A stretch of 13,799 nucleotides of DNA, from positions 1 to 13,799 of the forward strand of contig JAEZCB010000056.1 in the NCBI GenBank assembly GCA_023412755.1. The letters run 5' to 3'. How positions within the stretch are numbered: position 1 is the first letter of the stretch; each line of letters begins with the position of its first letter. Origin of the DNA: Bacteroidota bacterium (lineage in GTDB: Bacteria; Bacteroidota; Bacteroidia; Flavobacteriales_F; PHOS-HE28). The notes beneath the pieces are model-generated. The model had not been told where the DNA came from. It saw only the letters and a list, made by a program, of their open reading frames with translations, and made no database searches. Shown piece after piece: positions 6,665-13,799 of the stretch. Position numbers and translations under genes: made by a program.

Positions 6665-7997
6665 CGGCTCTCCATATTCAGCCTATGGCCTCGGGGATCT
6701 CATGGGATCAAGCCAGGTAGCGCAAGCCCTTATGGGCGGCGTGGGCGTGGGTATCACCGATCCATTCAGTGTGATCCAGGTAAATCCCGCTTCATATGCC
6801 GGCCTGCGGACACCTGTTTTCGAGACCGGGGCGGTAACACGGCTGTTACGCTATGAGCGGGAGGAGGTGAAGGCCACCGGCAGGCGCACCGATCTCATGG
6901 GGCTCACATTGGGTATTCCCATTGGCCGTGGTTCCATTCTTCAAGGTGGATCCCAGCTTGCCAACCGCTGGGGTTTCGCGTTGGGCGTTCAACCAGTATC
7001 ACATGTAGGCTATGGGATAAGTGACCCCAGACACATTCCGGAAGCAGGAGGCGATGTACGGTTCGAGTATACCGGCGACGGTGGGTTGAACAGGGCCTTC
7101 ATCGGCACGGCCCTCACCTTATGGCAGAACAACGATACGCTTCTCCGTGGAAGCCGTCTTGCCATCGGGGCCAACCTCAACTACCTCTTCGGCAGGATCG
7201 AGGAAACGCGCAAAGTGTATTACCCGCAAGCAGGGAACCATTACAATTCAAGCATCACTTCAGAGCTGATCATCCGCTCTCCCACAGTGAATACCGGGTT
7301 GCAATTGTCCGGAGTTTTCGGGGATGCCAGGCCGGTAAACTCCACCACCGAAGCGGATCCCCGAACACCTTGGCGCTACACTGTGGGAGTAAGTGCGGAG
7401 CTTCCGGCCATGCTCTCAGCGGAACGAACTGAGCTGGTGAACACATTCATCATCGGGTCCACGGGAGTTGAATTCCCTGTGGATACCGTTATTTTCCGCG
7501 ATGGTGCAAAAGGCTCCGTGGACCTGCCCCTGCTCCTCGGCGCCGGACTGAGCATCACGAATGCGCGCTGGACCTTCGCATTGGAGCATCGGCGCAGGGA
7601 TTGGACCGATCTGCGGATCGAGGTCGAGGGGCATGCCACACGCTCCCAATTGGCCACACATGAGATCTATTCCTTCGGAACGAGCTTCAGGCCCATGGGC
7701 GACCGGCTCGGGGGCACCATCTGGCAGCGTTCCATCTACCGCGGCGGCATCCGCTATAACAGGGATCACCGGATCGTACATGATCAACGGCTCCAGGAGA
7801 TCGGCATAGCTTTTGGGATCGGGGTGCCGATCATGTCCAATATCACCCGCAGCCGCATCAATTTCGGCGTGGAAGCAGGTGAAAGAGGTACTACGGATCA
7901 GGGGCTTCTACGCGAGCGGTACATCAACATTCTCGTAGGTGTCACCATAACTCCAGACGTTAGGGAACAATGGTTCAAGAAAAAGAGACTAGAGTGA
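6576..7997 (+). CDS. Outer-membrane beta-barrel protein of unknown function
   Basis: This 473-residue protein has a signal peptide at residues 1-24 (hydrophobic core, VKA before Q25). The mature N-terminus YSAYGLGDL, then MGGVGVG and NPASYAGL (N70-L77), is typical of a Bacteroidota outer-membrane family that resembles FadL/OmpP1 porins at its start. The rest consists of alternating amphipathic strands rich in G, R and aromatic residues. It ends in a closing strand (YINILVGVTI) and a short basic tail (WFKKKRLE). The first 29 codons lie inside coaX in the +1 frame, and starting at M6 (6591) would still fall inside it. A weak AGG at 6568-6570 could serve as ribosome site. The stop overlaps the next gene's ATG by one base. 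The transported substrate or role is unknown. Confidence 0.85.
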   Translation: MRYSYMIVAVSALLHHLVPVQVKAQGQQGSGSPYSAYGLGDLMGSSQVAQALMGGVGVGITDPFSVIQVNPASYAGLRTPVFETGAVTRLLRYEREEVKATGRRTDLMGLTLGIPIGRGSILQGGSQLANRWGFALGVQPVSHVGYGISDPRHIPEAGGDVRFEYTGDGGLNRAFIGTALTLWQNNDTLLRGSRLAIGANLNYLFGRIEETRKVYYPQAGNHYNSSITSELIIRSPTVNTGLQLSGVFGDARPVNSTTEADPRTPWRYTVGVSAELPAMLSAERTELVNTFIIGSTGVEFPVDTVIFRDGAKGSVDLPLLLGAGLSITNARWTFALEHRRRDWTDLRIEVEGHATRSQLATHEIYSFGTSFRPMGDRLGGTIWQRSIYRGGIRYNRDHRIVHDQRLQEIGIAFGIGVPIMSNITRSRINFGVEAGERGTTDQGLLRERYINILVGVTITPDVREQWFKKKRLE

Positions 7998-9304
7998 TGG
8001 GTGCGGCCGGTAGCATCATAGCCGCATTGTGCCTGCTCATCAGCGGTACGGCGTTGGCGCAAAGCGATTTTGGCAGTGACCCGGAACAGTGCAAGGTGAA
8101 CATCTCGTTGTACCAGGATGCCATGTCGCGCAATGAATTCAAGGAAGCATACGGCCCGTGGCGCAAGATCCTGGAGATATGCCCGGCATGGAGCAAAGGC
8201 GTTTACCAGAATGGTACCCGGATCCTGGGAGCATTGATACAAGAGGAGAAGGACCCTGGACGCAAACAGCGACTGATCGATTCACTCTACATGGTGCATG
8301 ACATGCGCATCCAGTATTTCGGGGAGGAGGCTTTCGTCCTTGGTAGAAAAGGCCTGGATATGCTGATCCATGCTCCGGACGATTGCGAGGCCGCCTTCAA
8401 GGTGATGCAACGTGCGGTGGAGTTGGGCGGTGTGAACAGCGAGGCCGGTACACTTAACGGTCACTACCAGGCCCTCTACTGCCTCTACCAAAAGGAAAAG
8501 GCCACCAAGGAGCAGATGCTTTCTGATTATGTCATGATCAGTGGCCATATCGAAGAGAACCTCGTTTCACCAGCTCTGAAGGAGAACATGCGCGAGTACT
8601 TCATCAAGGCGCGGGATAACGTGAACAGCATCTTCTTCAACGTGGCCGAATGCCCGGAGATCGGCCGCATCGTGGACGATATGGTGAAGGCACGTCCGGA
8701 GGATGCTCAACTGAAGGTTCGCCTGCTGAAGGTGCTCAATGCGAAGGATTGCACCGATGAAAGCGTTTACCGCGGTCTTGCCGAAAGTGTGCACCGCCAG
8801 GATCCCAGCAGCGAAAGTGCATACAGCCTGGGCATGATGCTCGTTCGCCAGAATGACCTGAATGGAGCACTGCGCTACATGAAGGAAGCCGTGGATCTGT
8901 GTACCGATTGTGCAGACAAGGCGAAATACCTGCAAAAAGCAGGGCAGGTGGCAAGTGCGGCCGGGAACACCTCGCTTTCGCGCAGCTACGCCAACCAGTT
9001 ACTGCAGATCGACCCGAAGAACGGCGAAGCCCTCATGTTGCTTGGTAACGCCATATACAACCAGGCGGGTGCCTGTGAAGCACCACAGTCATGGGGTGTG
9101 TACTGGCTGGCTTATGACTATTACCAGCGCGCCAAGAACGCCGACCCCAACGTGGCCGATAAGGCCAACGAGCGCCTTGGCGCCCTGCAGGCCAGGTTTC
9201 CCACTTCCGGAGAAGCCTTCTTCCACCAGCTCTCAAAAGGGCAAAGTTTCCAGGTCACCTGCGGGGGACTGAACGAGAACACCACTGTGCGCACAAAAGA
9301 TTGA
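7997..9304 (+). CDS. Secreted tetratricopeptide-repeat protein
   Basis: This 435-residue protein has a signal peptide at residues 1-21 or 22 (MGAAGSIIAALCLLISGTALAQ). Helical repeats follow, with TPR-like units clearest at about 275-303 (SLGMMLVRQNDLNGALRYMKEAVDL) and about 306-355 (ending in LLQIDPKNGEALMLLGNAIYNQ). The mature part has about ten cysteines, plausible disulfide partners in the periplasm. TPR domains are protein-binding scaffolds; the partner here is unknown, but the neighbouring barrel protein and LptC suggest envelope assembly. The frame is open back to an ATG at 7970. ATG at 7997 is preferred because it overlaps the upstream stop as TGATG and leaves a normal signal peptide instead of an acidic extension. 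Confidence 0.85.
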   Translation: MGAAGSIIAALCLLISGTALAQSDFGSDPEQCKVNISLYQDAMSRNEFKEAYGPWRKILEICPAWSKGVYQNGTRILGALIQEEKDPGRKQRLIDSLYMVHDMRIQYFGEEAFVLGRKGLDMLIHAPDDCEAAFKVMQRAVELGGVNSEAGTLNGHYQALYCLYQKEKATKEQMLSDYVMISGHIEENLVSPALKENMREYFIKARDNVNSIFFNVAECPEIGRIVDDMVKARPEDAQLKVRLLKVLNAKDCTDESVYRGLAESVHRQDPSSESAYSLGMMLVRQNDLNGALRYMKEAVDLCTDCADKAKYLQKAGQVASAAGNTSLSRSYANQLLQIDPKNGEALMLLGNAIYNQAGACEAPQSWGVYWLAYDYYQRAKNADPNVADKANERLGALQARFPTSGEAFFHQLSKGQSFQVTCGGLNENTTVRTKD

Positions 9305-9306
9305 TC

Positions 9307-9879
9307 ATGGCCGCTTTGGCCAGGATCCATAAGCTCCACATTCCCGCCATGCTCATGGCGGGAATGTTCTTTTCGTGCACCAATGATATGGAACGTGTGG
9401 CGGCCATAGACATGCCAGCCGCCGCGCCGGACCGCATCACCTTCCAGGCCGAATACACCTTCACCGATTCCGGGCGCGTGCAGAACATGCTCAGGGCAGG
9501 CCGCATCGATGACTTCCGCACGGCACCTCCGCGAACGGAAATGAGCGAAGGAGTGGAGATGACCTTCTTCGATAGCGCCGGAATGCCAGGCAGCGTACTC
9601 ACGGCACGCCGCGGCCTCATCCTTCCCGAGCAGGATCGCATGGAGGTGTATGAGGATGTCGTTTTTGTGAACACCAAAGGTGATCGTCTGGAAACGGAGC
9701 ACCTGGCCTGGCTGCAGGATAGTGCCCGGGTACGCACGGACAAGGCGGTACGCATACAGCGGGGCGAGGATATCATCCATGGTATCGGCATGGACGCCGC
9801 GGAGGATTTCAGCCACTACACGGTACACCGCATCACCGGAGAACTGCGCATCCAGCAGGATGATACCTTGGCACCATGA
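9307..9879 (+). CDS. lptC: LPS export periplasmic protein LptC (probable lipoprotein)
   Basis: This 190-residue protein belongs to the LptC family, which bridges the inner-membrane LptBFG transporter to LptA in moving lipopolysaccharide across the periplasm. Residues 10-23 are hydrophobic and end at C24 (MFFSC), an acceptable Bacteroidota-type lipidation site. The body shows the LptC pattern: LTARRGLILPEQDRMEVYEDVVFVNTKGD, then LETEHLAWL, IHGIGMDA and ITGELRI. The reading frame extends to a TTG at 9301, but ATG at 9307 is preferred, 2 nt after the TPR stop. The codons for the hydrophobic segment contain a perfect 14-bp inverted repeat. The stop overlaps the next start as ATGA. Confidence 0.88.
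   Translation: MAALARIHKLHIPAMLMAGMFFSCTNDMERVAAIDMPAAAPDRITFQAEYTFTDSGRVQNMLRAGRIDDFRTAPPRTEMSEGVEMTFFDSAGMPGSVLTARRGLILPEQDRMEVYEDVVFVNTKGDRLETEHLAWLQDSARVRTDKAVRIQRGEDIIHGIGMDAAEDFSHYTVHRITGELRIQQDDTLAP
9338..9370 (+). terminator. Strong stem-loop with T-rich tail inside the lptC signal-peptide codons (possible attenuator)
   Basis: ACATTCCCGCCATG (9338-9351) and CATGGCGGGAATGT (9354-9367) are perfect reverse complements separated by only CT. TTCTTTTC follows. In RNA this would form a GC-rich stem of about 13 pairs with a 4-nt loop and a U-rich tail, resembling an intrinsic terminator. It lies 34 bp past the TPR gene stop and 31 nt into lptC. It may end part of the upstream transcript or attenuate lptC and downstream genes. 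Confidence 0.6.
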
Positions 9880-10100
9880 TCCTGCGCCGCATCTCCCGTT
9901 TCATGGAACTCTTCTGGCTGGCCCTGGCCATAGGACTTGGGCTTTCAGCCATCTATATACTTGCGGTGGATGGCTGGGAGGAAGGCAAGCGCTGGGTCTT
10001 CTTCCCTGCTGTGGCATTGGCCATGTACATTTTCCGGCGGATCACCCGAAAGCGCCTGGAAGCCATGGACGACCGGCATCGGGAACGCCACGGCCACTGA
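9876..10100 (+). CDS. Small two-helix membrane protein of unknown function
   Basis: This 74-residue protein overlaps the lptC stop as ATGA, which argues that it is translated. TM1 covers about residues 11-31. A short acidic loop (DGWEEGKRW) leads to TM2 at about 40-53. Both ends are strongly basic (RRISR at the N-terminus, RRITRKR after TM2), so by the positive-inside rule both termini should face the cytoplasm, forming a hairpin. The tail is hydrophilic and histidine/arginine-rich. I recognise no named family. Its place between lptC and a CorC-type transporter suggests an inner-membrane accessory role, but this is inference. Confidence 0.75.
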   Translation: MILRRISRFMELFWLALAIGLGLSAIYILAVDGWEEGKRWVFFPAVALAMYIFRRITRKRLEAMDDRHRERHGH

Positions 10101-10112
10101 GCTGCTCCCGGC

Positions 10113-10120
10113 TATCTTTG
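10113..10120 (+). promoter_or_regulatory. Bacteroidota -7 promoter element (TATCTTTG) before the CorC-type gene
   Basis: TATCTTTG matches TAnnTTTG and ends 5 nt before the GTG at 10126. The same spacing is seen before the histidine kinase. No clear -33 TTG is visible. If active it would give a leaderless transcript for the CBS transporter, independent of the upstream cluster. Confidence 0.45.
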
Positions 10121-10125
10121 TCATT

Positions 10126-11436
10126 GTGGCGGACCTCCATTCCACCGCCGCCAACGTGCAGGTAAGCGATCTCATCCTCATCCTGGTCTCCATCGCCGTC
10201 TCGGCACTTTGCTCGGGGCTGGAGATCGCCTTCGTGAGCAGCAACAAGCTGTACATCGAGCTGGAAAGAAAAAGAGGCGCCATATGGGCCCGGGTGGTCT
10301 CAGGCTTGTTGAAACGGCCTGGACGGCTGATCGGAGCACTTCTGGTGGGCAACAACATAGCTCTGGTGCTTTACGGTGTGCTCATGGCCAAGGTGCTGGA
10401 ACCGTGGTTGGGCACATTCGGGACGAACCCAGCGTTCATTCTGGTGGCACAGACCTTCATCAGTACGCTCATCATCCTGCTGCTCGCAGAATTCCTTCCC
10501 AAAGCGCTCTTCCGCATAGATCCAAATGGGGCGTTGAGCCTCTTCGCCATCCCGCTGCAGATCCTGTACGTCATCCTCTGGCTGCCCATGATGTTCATGA
10601 ATGGCATAAGCGAAATGGTGCTCCGTTTGTTCGGCGTGCGTTCCAAACCGGGGCAGGTGGCTTTTGGCCGCGTGGACCTGGACCAGTTCATTAAAGAGGT
10701 TACGCTGGCCCAACCGGCGGAAAAGGCCATGGACGCCGAAGTGGAGTATTTCAAGAACACGCTGGAGCTGAGCAACATCAAGGTGCGGGACCTGATGATA
10801 CCCCGCGCGGAAGTCGAGGCCGTGAGTGTGGATGAGACCATACCCGTACTGCAGGAGCGATTCTCGGAGACCGGACTAAGCAAATTGTTGATCTACAAGG
10901 ACACCATCGATAACATCATTGGCTATGTGCATGGCAATGAACTTTTCCGACACCCCAAGACCATCCGTGCGGTGATGCGGCCAGTGAATTTCATTCCGGG
11001 AACCATGCCCGCCGATCAATCCCTCCAGATGTTCATCAAGCAACGCACGCATGTGGCCGTGGTGGTGGATGAATTCGGAGGGACCGCCGGCCTGCTTACC
11101 ATGGAAGATGTGGTGGAGGCCATCGTAGGGGATATCGATGATGAGCATGATACGCCGGACGAGGTGGAGGAGCGGCTGGGACCCAATGAATTCCTGTTGA
11201 GCGCGCGGACTGAGGTATCACACCTGGTGGAAACCTATGATCTGGCCATTCCAGAGAGTGATGAATACGAGACCCTGGCCGGTTTCATCCTGCATAGCAC
11301 CGGTGATGTGCCGGAACAGGGCGATGTGCTGGAAATACCACCTTTCCGCATAACCGTGGCACAGGTGGCACACAGCCGGATAGACCTGGTAAGGCTTGAA
11401 GTGCTGGATGCCGAGAAAGGCTTCACGAAAGATTGA
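10126..11436 (+). CDS. CorC/HlyC-family (CNNM-type) membrane protein with DUF21 and CBS domains
   Basis: This inner-membrane protein has 436 residues. The N-terminal DUF21 region (about residues 10-190) has four hydrophobic segments, beginning LILILVSIAVSALCSGLEIAFVSS. A CBS pair follows (about 222-342), starting VRDLMIPR and ending at the hallmark DEFGGTAGLLTMEDVVEAIVGDI (from D315). A CorC/HlyC domain closes the protein (about 355-434). Relatives are linked to magnesium/cobalt efflux; the gliding protein GldE has the same architecture. The frame is open back to 9937, but that part overlaps the small membrane protein and has no family-like sequence. GTG at 10126 is the first usable start after the small gene's stop and follows a promoter element; CTG at 10102 is an alternative. 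The transported ion is not deducible. Confidence 0.9.
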   Translation: MADLHSTAANVQVSDLILILVSIAVSALCSGLEIAFVSSNKLYIELERKRGAIWARVVSGLLKRPGRLIGALLVGNNIALVLYGVLMAKVLEPWLGTFGTNPAFILVAQTFISTLIILLLAEFLPKALFRIDPNGALSLFAIPLQILYVILWLPMMFMNGISEMVLRLFGVRSKPGQVAFGRVDLDQFIKEVTLAQPAEKAMDAEVEYFKNTLELSNIKVRDLMIPRAEVEAVSVDETIPVLQERFSETGLSKLLIYKDTIDNIIGYVHGNELFRHPKTIRAVMRPVNFIPGTMPADQSLQMFIKQRTHVAVVVDEFGGTAGLLTMEDVVEAIVGDIDDEHDTPDEVEERLGPNEFLLSARTEVSHLVETYDLAIPESDEYETLAGFILHSTGDVPEQGDVLEIPPFRITVAQVAHSRIDLVRLEVLDAEKGFTKD

Positions 11437-11624
11437 GTACGCCTGGAATACAAGGCGACCGGCCATTAAAGCGGTGCGTACAAAATGCCGGGAAAAAGCG
11501 TACGGATCATGCCTCTTTCCCGTTGATCCTATGGCCACTCCGGAAAAGGAGGCCGGATACTTAAGAAGATCCGCGCCCGTAAAGGGCTGGATCCTATATT
11601 TGCACCCCTTACGAACAGAGGCAA
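11437..11624. other. Intergenic region between the CorC-type gene and ppiD
   Basis: These 188 bp contain no supported gene. GCGTAC occurs at 11476-11481 and 11498-11503, with its reverse complement at 11437-11442. CGGGAAA (11489-11495) can pair with TTTCCCG (11516-11522) over a 20-nt loop. No T-run follows, so it is at best a weak terminator for the preceding gene. A promoter-like element occupies 11595-11602. Confidence 0.6.
11595..11602 (+). promoter_or_regulatory. Bacteroidota -7 promoter element (TATATTTG) for ppiD
   Basis: TATATTTG is an exact TAnnTTTG match ending 22 nt before the ppiD ATG, leaving room for a short leader. An AGAGG at 11617-11621 may act as a weak ribosome site. No convincing -33 TTG is seen. 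The element supports ppiD being transcribed separately from the cluster upstream. Confidence 0.6.
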
Positions 11625-13700
11625 ATGGCAGTTATTGGCAAGATCCGCGAACGCAGCGGCCTACTCATGATCCTGGTAGGTGGAGCATTGGTGCTCTTCA
11701 TCCTTGGAGATTTCATCGGCCAGGGCGGCATGGGCCGTCGTGATGCGGTGCTCGGCACCGTGGGTGGCGAAGAGATCAGCGCGATGGAATTCGAACGCCG
11801 CGTGAATGACGAGATCGAAAGCTACCGCAACGATTTTGGTCAACCGGTCACCGCCCAGATGCAGGAGCAGGTCCGCAATTCCGTCTGGAACGAGATGGTG
11901 AAGGAGCGGGTGATGTTGCAGCAGGTGCAGGATGCCGGCTTCGCCATAACCAAACCTGAGTACGACGATATCCGATTCGGCAACAACATTCTGCCGGATT
12001 TCAGGAACGAGAATTTCCAGGGGCCTGATGGGCAACCCGATCGCCAGGCGCTGCAACAGTATTTCAGCTCCGTGCAAATGAACGCACCTGTCTACCATGA
12101 GATCCAAAAGCGCCGGATCATGGAGAACCGGCTGTATAGCAAGTACACCAGTTTGGTGAAGAAGAGCGTGTACGTGAACAGTGCCCAGGCCCGTGATGAT
12201 CACGAGAACAAGAACATCAAGGCCAGCTTCAACTTCGTTGCCAAGCGCTACGATAGTGAGCCGGACAGCTTGTACACGGTGAGCGACAGTGAGCTTAACC
12301 GCTACTACAACGAACACAAGAATGATGTGCGTTACAGGCAAAAGCCCGGCCGCCGCTTCGAATACGTTATGTTCCCCGTAACACCATCCCAGGAGGACCG
12401 CGCCGAAACACAGCGCATGATGGCCGAACTGCGTGAGGAATTCGCCAACACAAACAAGGATTCCCTCTTCGTTGTCACCAACAGCGATACCCGCACATAT
12501 TCCGTAACTCCTTATACGGAGGGCACCGCGGATCAGGAGACCGATCAGCGCATCATCAATGCACAGGTCGGCGAGGTGATCGGCCCCTATCAGGAAGGTG
12601 ATGCATTGAAACTTGTGAAGGTGAAGGAGCTTGCCAATGTGCCCGAAGCGCGTGTTCGCCACATCCTGCTCAGCACCCAGGGAAAGGAAGAGGATGAACA
12701 GCGCCGCCGTGCGGACAGCCTGCTGGCCGTGGTGAAGCGCGACCGCAGCAAATTCGAGGACCTTGTGACCAAATTCAGTGATGACCCCGGTAGTGTAAGC
12801 ACCGGCGGTGTTTACGAATGGTTCGACAAGACACGCATGGTACCTGAATTCACCGCGGCCAGCTTCGATGAGAAAGTGGGCGCCATCACCATTGCCAAGA
12901 CCTCTTATGGTTTCCACATCGTAGAGGTGCTTGGTCAGCGTGAGCGAGAGGAGCGTAGGGTGGTCACCATCGAACGTTCGGTGCGGCCTTCGCCAGCTAC
13001 ATTCAAGGAGGTCTATCGCCGTGCGAATGATCTTTCCCTTCGCCATAATGGTGATGTGGAAGGCATGAAAAAGGCCGCGGAGGAACAGGGTCTGGATATG
13101 GTGACGGTGGAGGATTTCCGGCCTGATCAGCGGTTCATTTCAGGGATCCAATCTCCAAGCAGCGTGATCAGCTTCGTGAATCGTGCCGAGGTCGGTGAAG
13201 TGAGCGAACCGCTGGATGCTGGTGACAATTATGTGGTGGCCGTGGTAACCGGCATCCGCAACGAAGGCGTTCCGCGTCTTGAGGATGTGCGCGAGCTGTT
13301 CACCAAGGAAGTGATCAAGCAGAAGAAGGCCGAAGATCTCGCCCAGCGCATGCAGGGCAAGACGGACCTGAATGCCCTGGCCTCAGAGCTCGGCGTGAAC
13401 CTGCAGACCGCCACTGATCTGGCCCGCAACACCTTCACGCTTCCTGGAGGGCTTTCTGAATATGAGGTGATCGGCAAGATCTTCTCCATGCAGGAAGGTG
13501 ATGTGAGCCACCCGCTGCGTGGTGAGCAGGCTGTTTATGTGGTGAACATGATCAGCAAGACTGAAGCTGGGGAACCTGCCGACATTGCTGCGGAAAAGAA
13601 CACCATGGCGCAGCGGCTGCGCTCACGTGCCGAAGGCAACCTCTACAATGCGCTCCGCGAATCCATGGGCGTGCAGGATGAGCGTGCCAAGTTCTACTGA
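11625..13700 (+). CDS. PpiD/SurA-type periplasmic peptidyl-prolyl isomerase foldase
   Basis: This 691-residue protein is anchored by one N-terminal helix (residues about 12-31) with a basic cytoplasmic start, as in PpiD. Residues about 45-190 look like the SurA/PpiD chaperone domain (GGEEISAMEFERRVNDEI, MVKERVMLQQVQDAG). A parvulin PPIase domain spans about 340-445 (ARVRHILLS, FEDLVTKFSDDPGSVSTGG, TSYGFHIVEVLGQ). Residues after about 500 may form a second, degenerate parvulin-like segment (SEPLDAGDNYVVAVVTGI) and a helical tail. Such proteins help newly exported outer-membrane and periplasmic proteins fold. The length is close to that of Bacteroidota homologues. It has its own promoter-like element and a strong terminator. 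I leave the symbol blank because Bacteroidota members are usually only 'PpiD-like'. Confidence 0.92.
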   Translation: MAVIGKIRERSGLLMILVGGALVLFILGDFIGQGGMGRRDAVLGTVGGEEISAMEFERRVNDEIESYRNDFGQPVTAQMQEQVRNSVWNEMVKERVMLQQVQDAGFAITKPEYDDIRFGNNILPDFRNENFQGPDGQPDRQALQQYFSSVQMNAPVYHEIQKRRIMENRLYSKYTSLVKKSVYVNSAQARDDHENKNIKASFNFVAKRYDSEPDSLYTVSDSELNRYYNEHKNDVRYRQKPGRRFEYVMFPVTPSQEDRAETQRMMAELREEFANTNKDSLFVVTNSDTRTYSVTPYTEGTADQETDQRIINAQVGEVIGPYQEGDALKLVKVKELANVPEARVRHILLSTQGKEEDEQRRRADSLLAVVKRDRSKFEDLVTKFSDDPGSVSTGGVYEWFDKTRMVPEFTAASFDEKVGAITIAKTSYGFHIVEVLGQREREERRVVTIERSVRPSPATFKEVYRRANDLSLRHNGDVEGMKKAAEEQGLDMVTVEDFRPDQRFISGIQSPSSVISFVNRAEVGEVSEPLDAGDNYVVAVVTGIRNEGVPRLEDVRELFTKEVIKQKKAEDLAQRMQGKTDLNALASELGVNLQTATDLARNTFTLPGGLSEYEVIGKIFSMQEGDVSHPLRGEQAVYVVNMISKTEAGEPADIAAEKNTMAQRLRSRAEGNLYNALRESMGVQDERAKFY

Positions 13701-13725
13701 TCGTCTATCCATACAGTGATCAAGG

Positions 13726-13752
13726 AGCCGGACCCGTTGGTCCGGCTTTTTT
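13726..13752 (+). terminator. Intrinsic terminator of the ppiD-like gene
   Basis: AGCCGGACC (13726-13734) pairs perfectly with GGTCCGGCT (13739-13747) across a CGTT loop, followed by TTTTTT (13747-13752). It lies 25 bp after the stop codon. This is a textbook Rho-independent terminator. The last 47 bases of the window show no gene I can support. Confidence 0.95.
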
Positions 13753-13799
13753 GTTCCAAGGTCGATCCCTCCGCCTGCCGCTCCACCAGGATCGAGCGG

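Noticed and set aside
7970..7996. ATG at 7970 as the TPR protein start
   Set aside because: It would add an acidic nine-residue stretch before the signal peptide and a 28-nt overlap. The TGATG junction at 7995-7999 is more natural.
9937..10125. N-terminal extension of the CorC-type protein to an ATG at 9937
   Set aside because: It overlaps the small membrane protein out of frame and its translation is tryptophan/serine-rich with no family similarity. The DUF21 segment begins only after about 10150.
11661..13046. 461-codon open frame antisense to the ppiD-like gene
   Set aside because: The length comes from GC-rich codon bias opposite a well-supported gene. The translation resembles no family, with runs such as LHHGQQ and LLHHLV, and there is no start signal.
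13700..13799. Possible 3' end of a minus-strand gene entering from beyond the window
   Set aside because: Minus-strand frames are open across the last bases, one ending in the terminator and one at the ppiD stop. The stretch is too short to show coding character.
1..13799. CRISPR arrays, insertion sequences, attachment sites, toxin-antitoxin or other defence genes
   Set aside because: No regularly spaced direct repeats, transposase or integrase motifs were seen. The single tRNA shows no repeated 3' fragment nearby that would mark an integrated element.

Overview
The window looks like chromosomal DNA from a GC-rich member of the Bacteroidota, probably a Flavobacteriales-type lineage. The reasons are two secreted proteins with gliding-motility/type IX secretion (T9SS) C-terminal domains, several TAnnTTTG promoter elements of the Bacteroidota kind, mostly absent Shine-Dalgarno sequences, and a Bacteroidota-style envelope gene cluster. 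I see no insertion sequence, phage gene, CRISPR array or defence system. This is mainly core genome with unusually tight packing.

Layout. Positions 1-156 hold the 3' end of a T9SS cargo gene. A 150-bp spacer follows, then a 753-residue choice-of-anchor L protein with its own T9SS sorting domain (307-2568, +). Convergent to it, on the minus strand, is a two-gene unit: a sensor histidine kinase (4100-5050) and gpmI (2574-4100), joined by a TGATG stop/start overlap. The kinase is divergent from an HD-domain phosphohydrolase (5105-5695, +), with 54 bp between the start codons. A strong hairpin separates that gene from a minus-strand tRNA-Phe(GAA) at 5731-5803.

From 5870 a dense plus-strand cluster runs: coaX, an outer-membrane beta-barrel protein, a secreted TPR protein, lptC, a 74-residue two-helix membrane protein and a CorC/HlyC-type CBS transporter. 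Neighbours overlap or nearly touch as far as the small membrane protein, and a 25-bp gap with its own promoter-like element precedes the CorC gene. After a 188-bp gap with another promoter-like element comes a PpiD/SurA-type periplasmic foldase (11625-13700), closed by a textbook intrinsic terminator. Working together, LptC (lipopolysaccharide transport), the beta-barrel protein, the TPR protein and the foldase point to outer-membrane assembly, with CoA synthesis (coaX) at the head of the transcript.

The most interesting signals are regulatory and architectural. They are a perfect 14-bp inverted repeat inside the lptC signal-peptide codons, an 89-nt out-of-frame overlap that encodes the barrel protein's signal peptide inside the coaX tail, a terminator for one gene embedded in the convergent gpmI, and promoter elements placed only 5 nt before two start codons, which suggests leaderless mRNAs. 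I did not find a clear new multi-gene system.
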